Of a stretch of DNA of 64,000 bases, positions 29,231 through 39,616 are shown one piece after another (within the stretch, counting starts at the first letter, position 1; the number at the start of each line of letters is the position of its first letter). Below the pieces are notes generated by a model. That model was not told the DNA's origin. It saw only the letters and a program-made list of their open reading frames with translations, and made no database searches. The stretch is taken from positions 62,001 through 126,000 of the forward strand of contig NZ_CP047030.1 of assembly GCF_009796825.1 (NCBI RefSeq), written 5' to 3'. The position numbers and the translations under genes are program-made. This stretch comes from Algibacter sp. L3A6 (lineage in GTDB: Bacteria; Bacteroidota; Bacteroidia; Flavobacteriales; Flavobacteriaceae).

Positions 29231-31678
29231 TTGAAAATAAAACTACTATCCCTTTCTATCTTGATGAGCCTTGCTTTTCAACTAGACCTCTTTGCTCAAA
29301 ACCCAACCGACTGTAGCGATGCCGTTATAGTTTGTGGAAACTCAAATATTAATTTAAACGTTAATGGTATTGGTAAGCAAGAACTCGGTTTTGGACAAAA
29401 TTGTAGCAGTCAAGAAAACAATAGTGTTTGGCTCAAAGTAACTCCAGTAACCGATGGTACACTTGGTTTTACACTTAAACCATCTAGTAGTTCAATAAAC
29501 GAAGATTACGATTTTTTTGTTTTTGGTCCAAATGCCGATTGTAATAATTTGGGTTTAGCAATTAGATGCTCTACCACCAACCCGTCTTCTTCTGGAGCCA
29601 GCAATAATCATACAGGCATGAATAGCTCAGCCAATGATACATCTGAAGGTCCAGGCGCAAACGGTAACAGTTTTGTAAGCTGGCTGAATGTATCAGCCGG
29701 AGACACCTATTTTATTGTTATAGATAGACCTATAGGAAACAGTGCTTTTAATTTAGAATGGACAGGAACTGCTGAGTTTTCAGACCCTCCAACAGATGCT
29801 TCTATAACAAGTTCTACCTCAAAGAACCTAGAAAATTGCGATGTTACTATACCTTATAATGACGGCTTTACAGTTTTCAATTTAGAAGAAAACACGCCTA
29901 TAATTACTGGTAGTCAAACCGATGCCGCAATTACTTATCACGCCTCAGAAAGTGATGCGATAATAGGTATTAACCCAATTAGTTCGCCATATACCAACAT
30001 TGCCAATCCGCAAACCATATATGCTAGAATCACAAACAACTCGACGGGCTGTTTCGAAATATCAGAATTTAATCTTATTGTAAACACAGGTCCTGATTTT
30101 TTACAACCTGTAGATTATGAACTTTGTGATAATATGGATGATGGTAATGATAAAAACGGACGCACCACTTTCACCTTATCTTCAAAAAATAGCGAAATAT
30201 TAGATGGACAAGATCCAAATGATTTGAATATTACTTATTATGAATCTTCAGCGGATGCTGAATCAAAAAATAATCCACATCCTGATTTATACTATAACAC
30301 TACTGCTTTTAGCGAAGTTGTATTTGTTCGTATTGAAGATAAAATAAATCCTTTATGTAGAAGTATAACGTCTTTCAATTTAGTTACGAATCCTAATCCG
30401 GAAGCGTTTGACACTACTTTGCTTCAATGTGATGAAGATGATATAAGTGATGGTTTTACAAATTTTAATTTAACTGAAGCCGAAGCTAACTTAACTGGTA
30501 AAACGCCAGATAGATCGGTACGTTATTTTACTGATAATGCCAGAACGATAGAAGTGAACGGTGATGCTTTTTTAAACAGCCAAAATCCACAAATTATTTA
30601 TACTGAAGTCACTAATGAGCTAACCGGATGCTTTAGTTTTTCGGAATTAACATTAGCAGTAAGCACAACAAACTCAAACAATCCAACACTTGCTTTATGC
30701 GATAATGATGGCATAGAAGACGGCTTAGAAACCTTCAATTTAAACGATGCCGATAGCCAAATTGTTAACGGGCTTCCTGTTGGCTTAAATATCTATTATT
30801 ATGAAACTTACGATGATGCGTTGCTAGAAACAAATGAATTAAACTCAAACTACACCAATACAACACCTTATAACCAAACTATTTTTGCAAGAGTTGAAAA
30901 TGCCAATGATTGTTATGGTATTAGCGAGGTTGAACTTACAGTTGCTAAATTACCCGAAATAGATTCGGATGCTACTTTATACTATTGCTTAAACACCTAT
31001 CCGGAACTTATAGAGCTTAATGCAGGTATAGTAAACGACTCACCAAGTAATTACAGCTATAGTTGGTCCACCGGAGCAACTACCTATGCCATAAACGTAA
31101 ACGAACCGGGTATCTACATGGTTACAGCAACAAACACAACGGGTTGTTCCAAAACAAAAACAATTACAGTTGAAGAGTCTGGTATTGCAGAAATTAACGA
31201 TATAAAAGTAGACGATGTCTCTAACAATAACACCATTACTGTATTAACTTCTGGTGAAGGTGTTTATGAGTATCGATTAATTAATAGCAATAACGTGGTG
31301 GTTGCACCATACCAAAGTGAGATTTTATTTGAGAACGTCCGCCCTGGAGATTATACCGTATCTGTTAAAGACACTAAAAACGATTGCGGTGTTATAAATA
31401 AAAAAGTATACGTTATTGGGTTTCCTAAATTTTTCACACCAAACAATGATGGCTTTCATGATACCTGGCAAGTTTACGGCATTTCGAGCTCAAACCAACC
31501 AAACTCAGAAATAACCATTTACAACCGCTTTGGTAAGTTAATTAAGACATTAAAAGCTACTGAAGATGGTTGGAACGGATTATTTAATGGTGAGAAATTA
31601 CCAAGCGATGATTATTGGTTTTCAATTAAACTTGAAGATGGCAGAATATTTAAAGATCATTTTACGTTAAAGTATTAA
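29231..31678 (+). CDS. T9SS type B sorting domain surface protein (815 aa)
   Basis: An exported protein. The signal peptide ends near LDLFAQ. An N-terminal beta-sandwich (about 25-185; DCSDAVIVCGN, ENNSVWLKVTPV, SWLNVSAGDTYFIVID) resembles the PPC-like domains of flavobacterial surface proteins. Four repeats of about 95 residues follow, each with C-(D/E)-x-D-x-x-DG then (F/L)-x-L and a Tyr/Phe-x-R-(I/V)-E strand. The gliding-motility C-terminal domain starts at FPKFFTPNNDGF and directs secretion by the type IX system. The start is TTG at 29231, which alone gives a full signal peptide. It lies 3 nt behind the pseudogenised paralogue. Confidence 0.88.
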   Translation: MKIKLLSLSILMSLAFQLDLFAQNPTDCSDAVIVCGNSNINLNVNGIGKQELGFGQNCSSQENNSVWLKVTPVTDGTLGFTLKPSSSSINEDYDFFVFGPNADCNNLGLAIRCSTTNPSSSGASNNHTGMNSSANDTSEGPGANGNSFVSWLNVSAGDTYFIVIDRPIGNSAFNLEWTGTAEFSDPPTDASITSSTSKNLENCDVTIPYNDGFTVFNLEENTPIITGSQTDAAITYHASESDAIIGINPISSPYTNIANPQTIYARITNNSTGCFEISEFNLIVNTGPDFLQPVDYELCDNMDDGNDKNGRTTFTLSSKNSEILDGQDPNDLNITYYESSADAESKNNPHPDLYYNTTAFSEVVFVRIEDKINPLCRSITSFNLVTNPNPEAFDTTLLQCDEDDISDGFTNFNLTEAEANLTGKTPDRSVRYFTDNARTIEVNGDAFLNSQNPQIIYTEVTNELTGCFSFSELTLAVSTTNSNNPTLALCDNDGIEDGLETFNLNDADSQIVNGLPVGLNIYYYETYDDALLETNELNSNYTNTTPYNQTIFARVENANDCYGISEVELTVAKLPEIDSDATLYYCLNTYPELIELNAGIVNDSPSNYSYSWSTGATTYAINVNEPGIYMVTATNTTGCSKTKTITVEESGIAEINDIKVDDVSNNNTITVLTSGEGVYEYRLINSNNVVVAPYQSEILFENVRPGDYTVSVKDTKNDCGVINKKVYVIGFPKFFTPNNDGFHDTWQVYGISSSNQPNSEITIYNRFGKLIKTLKATEDGWNGLFNGEKLPSDDYWFSIKLEDGRIFKDHFTLKY

Positions 31679-31801
31679 TCTAATAGCCCAAAAACCTTAT
31701 TAAATTGTATTTTGACTTAATTTTTTAAATTTCAATTGAAAAACAAATACTTTTAACACATTAATAGCGACAATTCAAACACTGATAATAGCCTACGAAC
31801 C

Positions 31802-34800
31802 ATGAGATTTTTCTATTCACTCTTAATTGCTCTCTTATGTTGTAGCCAATTTACTAATGCACAAAAAATATCGGTAGATAGTAGTGTACCTGTACAATCT
31901 TTAGTTGAAGATAACCTTGTAGATGGTTGTGTAGATATTTCTAATGTTGAATCGGCCATAAATGGAACACCACATGGTTTTAATAGTTATGGTTATTTTG
32001 AACGTGCGAGTTCTAATTTTCCTTTTGCAAGTGGTATCATGCTTTCTACAGGAGCTGCAAATTCTGGAGGAAATTCCCTTATTACGCCTACATTAAGCGA
32101 AGGATCTTCCGTTTGGGGAACAGATCCCGATTTAGAAACCGCTCTTGGTACAACCAATACCTTAAATGCAACTTCAATAGAGTTCGATATTGTTTCAATT
32201 TCAGGACAATTTCAATTTAATTATTTATTTGCTTCCGAAGATTACGATGGTATTAATCCTTGTCAAGTTTCCGATGGTTTCGTATTTCTTATAAAAGAAA
32301 CAGGAAGCACTGCACCTTATCAAAACATAGCTCTTCTCCCAGGCACAACAACACCGGTAAATACTAGAACAGTTCATCCTAACTTATTACCTGCATGTGC
32401 TGCCGAAAACGAGCAATATTTTGCAGGATATAATATTGGAGACACCAACTACATTGGTAGAACTACCGTATTAACAGCGGCCACAACCATTACGCCTTAT
32501 GTATCTTATCACGTAAAGCTAGTTATTGCAGATCAAACTGATGGAACTTACGATTCTGCTGTTTTTATAGAAGGTGATAGTTTTAAAATATTAGATTTAG
32601 GTGAAGATATTACCAGCTGCGAAAGTTCTGCGCTTTTAGATGGAGATATCAATAACAGCTTTGCATCTTACAAATGGTTTAAAGATAACGTTGAAATTAT
32701 AGGAGCTATTACTCCAACATACACAGCTATTGAAAGTGGAACGTATAGAATTGAAGTAAGCGTTTCATTAAATGGAAATACTTGTATAGAAAAAGATGAA
32801 GTTGTTGTGGTACTAAATACCGAAGAACAAATTACACCAATTACAGATTATCAATTATGTGATGACACCAGTGGTGATGAAATTGAAATTTTCGATTTAT
32901 CTACAAAAACCGCCGAGTTAGTTGCCAATATTCCGTTTACAAACTACACCTTTTCGTATCACTACAACGAAACAGAAGCACGTACAAACGTAAACAGAAT
33001 ATTAACACCAATACCCAATGCGGCATCTAACCCTCAAAATATTTTTGTTCGTATTGAAGATTCAGATTCTGGTTGTTTCGCATATACTAATTTCGACTTA
33101 ATTGTTAATCCGTTACCAGTTATAAACACTCCTTCTGTATTAGAAATTTGTGACACCGATAATTTACCTGATGGTTATGCCATAATAGATTTAACTCAAA
33201 AAGACTCCGAAATTAGTGCTGGAGACAGTATGCTTATAGTAACTTATCACTATAGCCAAGCTGATGCCAATACAGGCGCTAACCCAATACCAACACCATA
33301 CCAAAACCTGAATACGCCAAACGAGCGTGTTTATGTTAGAATACTTAACCCTGCAATTGGTTGTATAAGCCAAACTCAACTCGATATAGAGATTACTATT
33401 AGCCCTATTGTTAATCGAGATACCCAATATTTGGATGCCTGTGATAGCGATCAAGATGGATCAGCTAATTTCGATTTAACACAAGCAATAGACGATATTA
33501 TTGGAGGCTTAACAGGTGTAACAGCTACTTTTCACGAAAGCATAGATGATGCACAAACAGGTACTAACCCAATTGCAAACGAAACCAATTACCAATACAC
33601 CAATGCTGCAGGAGAACCAGGATTCCGTATTCTTTATGTACGTATTGTGGACGATTCTACTGGTTGCCCTACCATTGTGCCTTTAGAAGTTCACACGAAC
33701 TTACTTTTAACGGGCACAGACACTGGTTTTTTTGCTCTTTGTGATACCAATGAAGATCCAGACGATTTACTTCAATTTAATTTAAACTCTGTTGAAACTT
33801 TTATTGCTAACGAGTTACCAAATCCTATTAGTGTAAACTTTTTCGAAGATGAATCAGACCGAGATGCGAACATAAACATGCTCGATAAATCTATTTTATA
33901 TACAGCAGAAAACCCAACGACGTTATTTATTAGGATAGAAGATACAGATAGCGGATGTTCCGAATTATCAGATATTACACTTGTCATTAATCCAGTATTA
34001 TTATTCAATCCTGCCGTACCACTTCCCTATTGTGATTCTGATGATGATGGTTTTGTTAGCATTGATTTACACTCATTAGACAGTACAGTATTAAACGGTA
34101 ATCCAGATTTTGAAGTTACTTATTTCGGAGAACTTACCGATGCAGAAAATAACACCAATCAGTTACCGCCTTTCTATACTAACACCAATAGCTTAGAAAC
34201 TATTTATGCGCGTATACAACATGTTGCAACAGGTTGCGCAACTATTAATCCTTTTGAAATTCAAATTCTTTTAGCTCCTGCCGCTACAACTCCTTCAGAT
34301 TTTGTGGTATGTGATAATGATGACGATGGATTCTCTATTATTAATTTAGAAGATAAGAATTCCGAAATTGTAGCTGATCCTTCCGTTAATGTATTTAGTT
34401 ATTACACCAATGTTGACGATGCTAATAACTTTATAAACCCAATAGCTACACCTACAGATTACAATGCTAATACGCAAACCATATATGTAAGAGTAGAAAG
34501 TAGCGCTAATACGTCGGGTTGTTACAATATAGTTGAACAGCAAATTATTGTAAATACGCTACCTAATCCTCCTGTTATTACAAACTATCAAATATGTGAA
34601 GTTGATGGAGATAGAACCGCAGATTTTTTATTATCGGAAAAAGATACTGAAATTTTAAATGGCCAAACAGGTAAAGAGGTTTACTATTTTGAAGATGCAG
34701 CACTTACAATGCCAATCGACAAGACCAATATTTACAACAACACAACACCTAGCCAAACCATATATGTACGTGTTGAAAACATTACGGACGCTAACTGTTT

Positions 34801-36694
34801 TGCTGAAACCTCGTTCACTATACAAGTAGCTCCAGACCCTATTTACAATACGCCAGCGCAATATTTAATTTGTGATGATATTAGTAATGATGAAATAGCT
34901 GTTTTTGACTTAGATACAAAAACACAAGAAATTACAAACGGATCTCCCGATGATTTAAATATTTCTTATCACACAACGCAATTAGATGCGCAAGATAATA
35001 CAAACCCTATTGCAGGTTCTAGTTACACCAATGTTGTAAACCCACAAACTTTATTTGTACGTATTGAAAGTGATGATTCTTTATGTTATGTAGTTGAAAC
35101 GTTGAGTTTAAACATTATTTCGGCTCCAGATATATCACAAGTTACAGGTCCGTTAATTAGTTGTGACGCAGATTATGATGGTATTACAAATTTTAATCTA
35201 GAGGATGCTGATTTTGAAATATACGATAGAATTCAATCTAACATAGCTATCAATTACTTTGAAAATCTAGATGATATTAGTGATGATGGTTTCGATAATA
35301 CCAATGAAATTGCAACCCCAACCGCTTTCAATTCTCCAGCACAAACAGTATATATAAAAGTAACCAATACACTAACGGGATGTTTTAGTGTTATACCACA
35401 AGAATTAGAGGTTAACTTACCACCAGAAACCTTAACGGTTGGTACTATCGCCATTTGTGATAATGATACTGATACTTATGATTTATCTCAAGTAGACCTT
35501 CGCTTAGTTGATGATACTAGTGCTGTAACCATTTCTTACCATGAAACAGAAATGCAAGCCGAGAACAACACGGATCCGCTAGACCCAATGTATAATTACA
35601 CCAATCTAAATCAAACCTTTTATGCTAGAGTAACAGATATTGCTAATACCTGCCACATTGTGACTTCGTTTAACTTAAGAGTTTACATTAACCCGCGTGC
35701 TTCTAGTACTCCTGCAGACTTAACAGAATGTGATGACGACGATGATGGTTTTTTAGAGTTCGATTTAACCAATGCCAACACCATTATTCTTGGAGGTTTA
35801 AACCCAAATACACACAGTATTACTTATTACAATAACGTTACCGATGCGGATGAAAAAATAAATCCGTTAAGTAATCTATACGTCGCTGAAAATGGAGAAA
35901 CTATTTATGCTAGATTAGAGTCTACCGCTACAACATGTTACGATATTACCCAGTTTAACACCTACGTAAACGCTTTACCAATTATTGATTTAGAAGAAAT
36001 AATACCAATTTGTAATGATATGCCTATTACTGTTAGCGCAGAAACAGGTGTAGCTGGCGACACCTATTTATGGTCTACCGGAGCAACAACTCCAGAAATC
36101 ACAATTCAACCAGAAAACCCAGGAAATTATAGTGTTACAGTAACTAGAACTTATTCTACAACGAATTCTTGTTCGACTTCGGCCGATTTTGAGGTTGTTC
36201 TATCTGATGCTGCAATAATAGATATTGCTCCTCCAACAACAAACTTTACCGATCCAAACAGTATTATAGTAAATATTCGGTCGGGCGGAACAGGAGATTA
36301 TGTTTATATCTTAGATGATGGAGAACCACAAACTTCTAATATTTTTACAAATGTTCCTTATGGAGAACATTTGGTAACTGTTAGAGATTTAAATGGCTGT
36401 ATGGACGAAACCCGTCCTGTGTTTATATTTGATATCCCGAAGTACTTTACGCCTAACAACGACTTGTTTAACGACACTTGGCACGTTGTTGGCGCTGCTC
36501 AATTACCAGGAACGGTAGTATATATTTATAATAGATATGGAAAACTATTAAAAACCTTAACTCATGACTCAGATGGTTGGGATGGCACCTTTAACGGACA
36601 ACATCTTCCTGCTGATGATTATTGGTATTTAGCACAAATTATTCAAGATGGAAATGCCTTCGATTTAAGAGGCCACTTCGCTTTGAAGCGTTAA
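31802..36694 (+). CDS. Giant T9SS type B adhesin-like protein with 11 repeats (1630 aa)
   Basis: Signal peptide ending FTNAQ (about residue 20), then a choice-of-anchor-L-type domain (about 35-265: ATSIEFDIVSISGQFQFNYL, FASEDYDG, SDGFVFLIKETG). Eleven tandem repeats of about 95 residues span about 346-1396. Each opens with an acidic block such as ICDNDTDTYDL, ECDDDDDGFLEFDL or YCDSDDDGF and ends in a (Y/F)-(V/A)-R-(I/V/L) strand and a C-(Y/F/A) pair. Spaced Asp residues suggest Ca2+ binding. The T9SS C-terminal domain begins near residue 1543 (YFTPNNDLFNDTWHVVG). Probably a secreted or surface-anchored adhesin; partner unknown. The third of three tandem surface genes. Confidence 0.9.
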   Translation: MRFFYSLLIALLCCSQFTNAQKISVDSSVPVQSLVEDNLVDGCVDISNVESAINGTPHGFNSYGYFERASSNFPFASGIMLSTGAANSGGNSLITPTLSEGSSVWGTDPDLETALGTTNTLNATSIEFDIVSISGQFQFNYLFASEDYDGINPCQVSDGFVFLIKETGSTAPYQNIALLPGTTTPVNTRTVHPNLLPACAAENEQYFAGYNIGDTNYIGRTTVLTAATTITPYVSYHVKLVIADQTDGTYDSAVFIEGDSFKILDLGEDITSCESSALLDGDINNSFASYKWFKDNVEIIGAITPTYTAIESGTYRIEVSVSLNGNTCIEKDEVVVVLNTEEQITPITDYQLCDDTSGDEIEIFDLSTKTAELVANIPFTNYTFSYHYNETEARTNVNRILTPIPNAASNPQNIFVRIEDSDSGCFAYTNFDLIVNPLPVINTPSVLEICDTDNLPDGYAIIDLTQKDSEISAGDSMLIVTYHYSQADANTGANPIPTPYQNLNTPNERVYVRILNPAIGCISQTQLDIEITISPIVNRDTQYLDACDSDQDGSANFDLTQAIDDIIGGLTGVTATFHESIDDAQTGTNPIANETNYQYTNAAGEPGFRILYVRIVDDSTGCPTIVPLEVHTNLLLTGTDTGFFALCDTNEDPDDLLQFNLNSVETFIANELPNPISVNFFEDESDRDANINMLDKSILYTAENPTTLFIRIEDTDSGCSELSDITLVINPVLLFNPAVPLPYCDSDDDGFVSIDLHSLDSTVLNGNPDFEVTYFGELTDAENNTNQLPPFYTNTNSLETIYARIQHVATGCATINPFEIQILLAPAATTPSDFVVCDNDDDGFSIINLEDKNSEIVADPSVNVFSYYTNVDDANNFINPIATPTDYNANTQTIYVRVESSANTSGCYNIVEQQIIVNTLPNPPVITNYQICEVDGDRTADFLLSEKDTEILNGQTGKEVYYFEDAALTMPIDKTNIYNNTTPSQTIYVRVENITDANCFAETSFTIQVAPDPIYNTPAQYLICDDISNDEIAVFDLDTKTQEITNGSPDDLNISYHTTQLDAQDNTNPIAGSSYTNVVNPQTLFVRIESDDSLCYVVETLSLNIISAPDISQVTGPLISCDADYDGITNFNLEDADFEIYDRIQSNIAINYFENLDDISDDGFDNTNEIATPTAFNSPAQTVYIKVTNTLTGCFSVIPQELEVNLPPETLTVGTIAICDNDTDTYDLSQVDLRLVDDTSAVTISYHETEMQAENNTDPLDPMYNYTNLNQTFYARVTDIANTCHIVTSFNLRVYINPRASSTPADLTECDDDDDGFLEFDLTNANTIILGGLNPNTHSITYYNNVTDADEKINPLSNLYVAENGETIYARLESTATTCYDITQFNTYVNALPIIDLEEIIPICNDMPITVSAETGVAGDTYLWSTGATTPEITIQPENPGNYSVTVTRTYSTTNSCSTSADFEVVLSDAAIIDIAPPTTNFTDPNSIIVNIRSGGTGDYVYILDDGEPQTSNIFTNVPYGEHLVTVRDLNGCMDETRPVFIFDIPKYFTPNNDLFNDTWHVVGAAQLPGTVVYIYNRYGKLLKTLTHDSDGWDGTFNGQHLPADDYWYLAQIIQDGNAFDLRGHFALKR

Positions 36695-36741
36695 AACGAA
36701 GACATTTCAACTTAAATATTTAACTCTTTAAAGTTTTCTTC

Positions 36742-37938
36742 TTAACTAATAACCTTTAAGTTTTTACCCACTTTAATAAAAGCATTAACGGCTTTATCAA
36801 TATGCGCTTTAGTATGCGCAGCAGATAGTTGTACTCTAATTCTAGCTTTATCTTTTGGTACTACAGGATAGAAGAAACCAATAACGTAAATCCCTTCATC
36901 TAAAAGTTGATTTGCCATATCTTGAGAAAGCTTAGCATCATAAAGCATAACTGGCACAATTGCTGCATCTGCCCCTACTAAATCGAAACCAGCAGCTTCC
37001 ATTTTACTCCTAAAATATTTTGTATTTTCTTCTAACTTATCTCGAAGCGAAGTATCTTTTTCTAACATTTCAAACACTTTTAAAGAAGCACCAACTATAG
37101 CTGGAGCTAAAGAGTTTGAAAACAAATACGGACGCGAACGTTGGCGTAACATATCGATAATTTCTTTTTTACCCGTTGTAAAACCACCCATCGCGCCACC
37201 TAAAGCTTTACCAAGCGTACCTGTGATAATATCTACACGGCCTAATACATTTTTAAGCTCAATAGTACCACGACCCGTTTTACCAATAAAACCAGAGGCA
37301 TGGCATTCATCAACCATAACTAAAGCATCATACTTATCGGCTAAATCACAAATTTTATCCAATTCTGCAACTACGCCATCCATAGAAAATACACCATCGG
37401 TTACAATAATTTTAAAACGATGATTTTGTTTATTAGCTTCAATAAGTTTAGCTTCTAAATCGCTCATATCATTATTAGCATAACGATATCTTGCAGCCTT
37501 ACATAAACGTACACCATCGATAATAGAAGCATGATTTAATGAATCGGAAATAATAGCGTCTTCATGATTTAAAAGCGGTTCGAAAACACCTCCATTGGCA
37601 TCAAAAGCAGCAGCATATAGAATAGTATCTTCACAATGAAAAAACTCAGCTATTTTAGCTTCCAATTCTTTATGAATATCTTGAGTTCCACAAATAAAAC
37701 GCACTGAAGACATACCAAACCCATGCGTATCCAAAGTATCTTTAGCCGCCTGAATCACGTCTTTATTGTTTGATAATCCTAAATAATTATTCGCACAAAA
37801 ATTAATAACCTCATCGCCTGTTGATACTTTAATAACAGCATCTTGAGAACTTGTAATAATACGCTCTTCCTTGTACAAACCTTCATTTTTAATGGCTTGT
37901 AACTCTTCTTGTAATTTGTCTTTTATGCTTCCGTACAT
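36742..37938 (-). CDS. kbl: Glycine C-acetyltransferase (2-amino-3-ketobutyrate CoA ligase)
   Basis: A PLP enzyme that splits 2-amino-3-ketobutyrate with CoA into glycine and acetyl-CoA, the second step of threonine breakdown. The 398-aa protein has the alpha-oxoamine synthase signature: NFCANNYLGLSNN near residue 45, SDSLNHASIIDG, MVDECHASGFIGKTGRG, and the PLP lysine in TGTLGKALGGAMGG (about 240-250). Length matches E. coli Kbl (398). It lies 10 nt behind the tdh gene, which makes its substrate. Confidence 0.95.
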   Translation of the reverse strand: MYGSIKDKLQEELQAIKNEGLYKEERIITSSQDAVIKVSTGDEVINFCANNYLGLSNNKDVIQAAKDTLDTHGFGMSSVRFICGTQDIHKELEAKIAEFFHCEDTILYAAAFDANGGVFEPLLNHEDAIISDSLNHASIIDGVRLCKAARYRYANNDMSDLEAKLIEANKQNHRFKIIVTDGVFSMDGVVAELDKICDLADKYDALVMVDECHASGFIGKTGRGTIELKNVLGRVDIITGTLGKALGGAMGGFTTGKKEIIDMLRQRSRPYLFSNSLAPAIVGASLKVFEMLEKDTSLRDKLEENTKYFRSKMEAAGFDLVGADAAIVPVMLYDAKLSQDMANQLLDEGIYVIGFFYPVVPKDKARIRVQLSAAHTKAHIDKAVNAFIKVGKNLKVIS

Positions 37939-37948
37939 CGCTTTATTT

Positions 37949-38908
37949 TTATGCTATTAATTTATTATTATAATATATTCTCAACTTTTCAATCATAACC
38001 TCCGTCATGTTTTCCAAGTTATATTTTGGTTGCCAACCCCAATCTTTTTTAGCCTGAGTATCATCAATACTATTAGGCCATGAGTCTGCAATCCCCTGTC
38101 TAAAATCGGGTTTATAAGCTATTTCAAAATTAGGAATTGTTTTTTTAATAACATCGAATACCTCCTGCGGCGCAAAACTCATTCCTGATAAATTATAAGA
38201 TGTTCTCACTGAAATTTCTTCAACAGGCGCATCCATTAACTCTATAGTTGCTCTAATGGCATCGTCTATAAAAATCATTGGTAAATGAGTTGAAGCTTCT
38301 AAAAAACACTCGAAAGATTCATTTTTAACAGCCTTATGATAAATATCTACAGCATAATCTGTTGTACCTCCACCAGGCATAGATTGATACCCTATAACTC
38401 CTGGATACCTTAAAGAACGGACATCTAAACCATATCTTTTATGATAATAATTCGCCCAGTTTTCACCAGCGACTTTACTCATACCGTAAACAGTTGAAGG
38501 CGTTAAATTAGGATTTTGAGGCGTATTATCTTTTTCTACATCTTCACCAAAAACGGCAATAGAACTTGGGTAAAACACTTTATTGATTCCGTGTAATCTT
38601 GAAACTTCTAAAACATTAAATAAAGATTTCATGTTAATATCCCAAGTATTTAAAGGGAACTTCTCACCATTAGCAGACAAAATAGCCACTAAATGAAATA
38701 TTTGAGTAATCTTATATTTTAAGACTACACTTTTAAGTGCTTCGAAATCGGTAGCATCCAAAACCTCAAAATGTCCTGTAAAATCTCGATTTAATCTTAA
38801 ATCTGAAGCGACCACATTATCCGCTCCATATTTTTTCTGTAATTCAACTGTTAATACGGTACCAAGTTGGCCACCTGCTCCAGTAATTAAAATTCTTTCG
38901 TGTTTCAT
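37949..38908 (-). CDS. tdh: L-threonine 3-dehydrogenase, NAD-epimerase type
   Basis: A 319-aa extended short-chain dehydrogenase. Its N-terminal Rossmann motif is ITGAGGQLGTVL, followed by the ATDF and FHLVAILSANGE region and the catalytic YGMSKVAGE (Y-x3-K). The family includes UDP-galactose-epimerase-like threonine dehydrogenases that oxidise L-threonine to 2-amino-3-ketobutyrate. The kbl gene 10 nt downstream makes this reading firm, since kbl consumes that product. An Lrp-type regulator is divergently transcribed. Confidence 0.9.
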   Translation of the reverse strand: MKHERILITGAGGQLGTVLTVELQKKYGADNVVASDLRLNRDFTGHFEVLDATDFEALKSVVLKYKITQIFHLVAILSANGEKFPLNTWDINMKSLFNVLEVSRLHGINKVFYPSSIAVFGEDVEKDNTPQNPNLTPSTVYGMSKVAGENWANYYHKRYGLDVRSLRYPGVIGYQSMPGGGTTDYAVDIYHKAVKNESFECFLEASTHLPMIFIDDAIRATIELMDAPVEEISVRTSYNLSGMSFAPQEVFDVIKKTIPNFEIAYKPDFRQGIADSWPNSIDDTQAKKDWGWQPKYNLENMTEVMIEKLRIYYNNKLIA

Positions 38909-38927
38909 AACTCAATGTATTACAGAA

Positions 38928-38935
38928 CAAAATTA
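38928..38935 (-). promoter_or_regulatory. Candidate -7 element of tdh-kbl
   Basis: TAATTTTG on the minus strand, 19 nt before the tdh start, matches TAnnTTTG. No well-spaced TTG lies upstream, so the call is weak. Confidence 0.35.
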
Positions 38936-39076
38936 CCAAAAACAACAATTACTCCATTAACTAAACGCTATATAAGCAATAAATAAGTATTTTTATCTTT
39001 CAAAATAAAACAACACCATATTATTAACTAAACCAACTCCTTTTAATCTTTTTAAACAGTAAAATTATCTGCACAA

Positions 39077-39538
39077 ATGGAAAAACTAGACGACGTAGAC
39101 CTTCATATTTTAAGAATTTTACAAAAAGATTCTAAAAAAACGACTAAAGAAATTGCCAAAATACTCAATTTAACAGCCTCACCAGTTTACGAGCGTATTA
39201 GACGTTTAGAAAACAAAGGCTACATAAAAAAGTACGTTGCCTTACTTAACAAAACACATTTAAAAAAAGCTGTAACAGCGGTATGTATGGTTTCTCTTCG
39301 TTACCACAACGAAGGTTTTATAGAAAAGTTTGAAAGCCAAATTAAAGCTCTAAAAGAAGTACAAGAGTGTTACCATATGGCTGGAAAGGTTGATTTTTTC
39401 CTGAAGATAAATCTTGAAAGTCTTACTGATTATCATGAATTTGTTCGGCTTAAACTTTCTAAAATTGAAAACATTGGTGTACTAGAAAGTTATTTTGTTT
39501 TAAAAGAAATACACTCTACTACAGAGTTTTACATTTAA
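39077..39538 (+). CDS. Lrp/AsnC-family transcriptional regulator
   Basis: A 153-aa DNA-binding protein. The N-terminal winged-helix domain starts LDDVDLHILRILQKDSKKTT, with the recognition helix region ASPVYERIRRLENKGYIKKY, and is followed by the RAM (ACT-like) ligand-binding domain (about 70-150; CYHMAGKVDFFLKI). The family senses amino acids. Its divergent position next to tdh-kbl suggests control of threonine degradation or of itself, by context only. Confidence 0.92.
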   Translation: MEKLDDVDLHILRILQKDSKKTTKEIAKILNLTASPVYERIRRLENKGYIKKYVALLNKTHLKKAVTAVCMVSLRYHNEGFIEKFESQIKALKEVQECYHMAGKVDFFLKINLESLTDYHEFVRLKLSKIENIGVLESYFVLKEIHSTTEFYI

Positions 39539-39616
39539 ACTAATTTCAGAAAAAGATAAAGCCTCTGATTATCTCAAAGGCTCTACCAACAACTTAACTA
39601 AAAAATTAACATCAAA

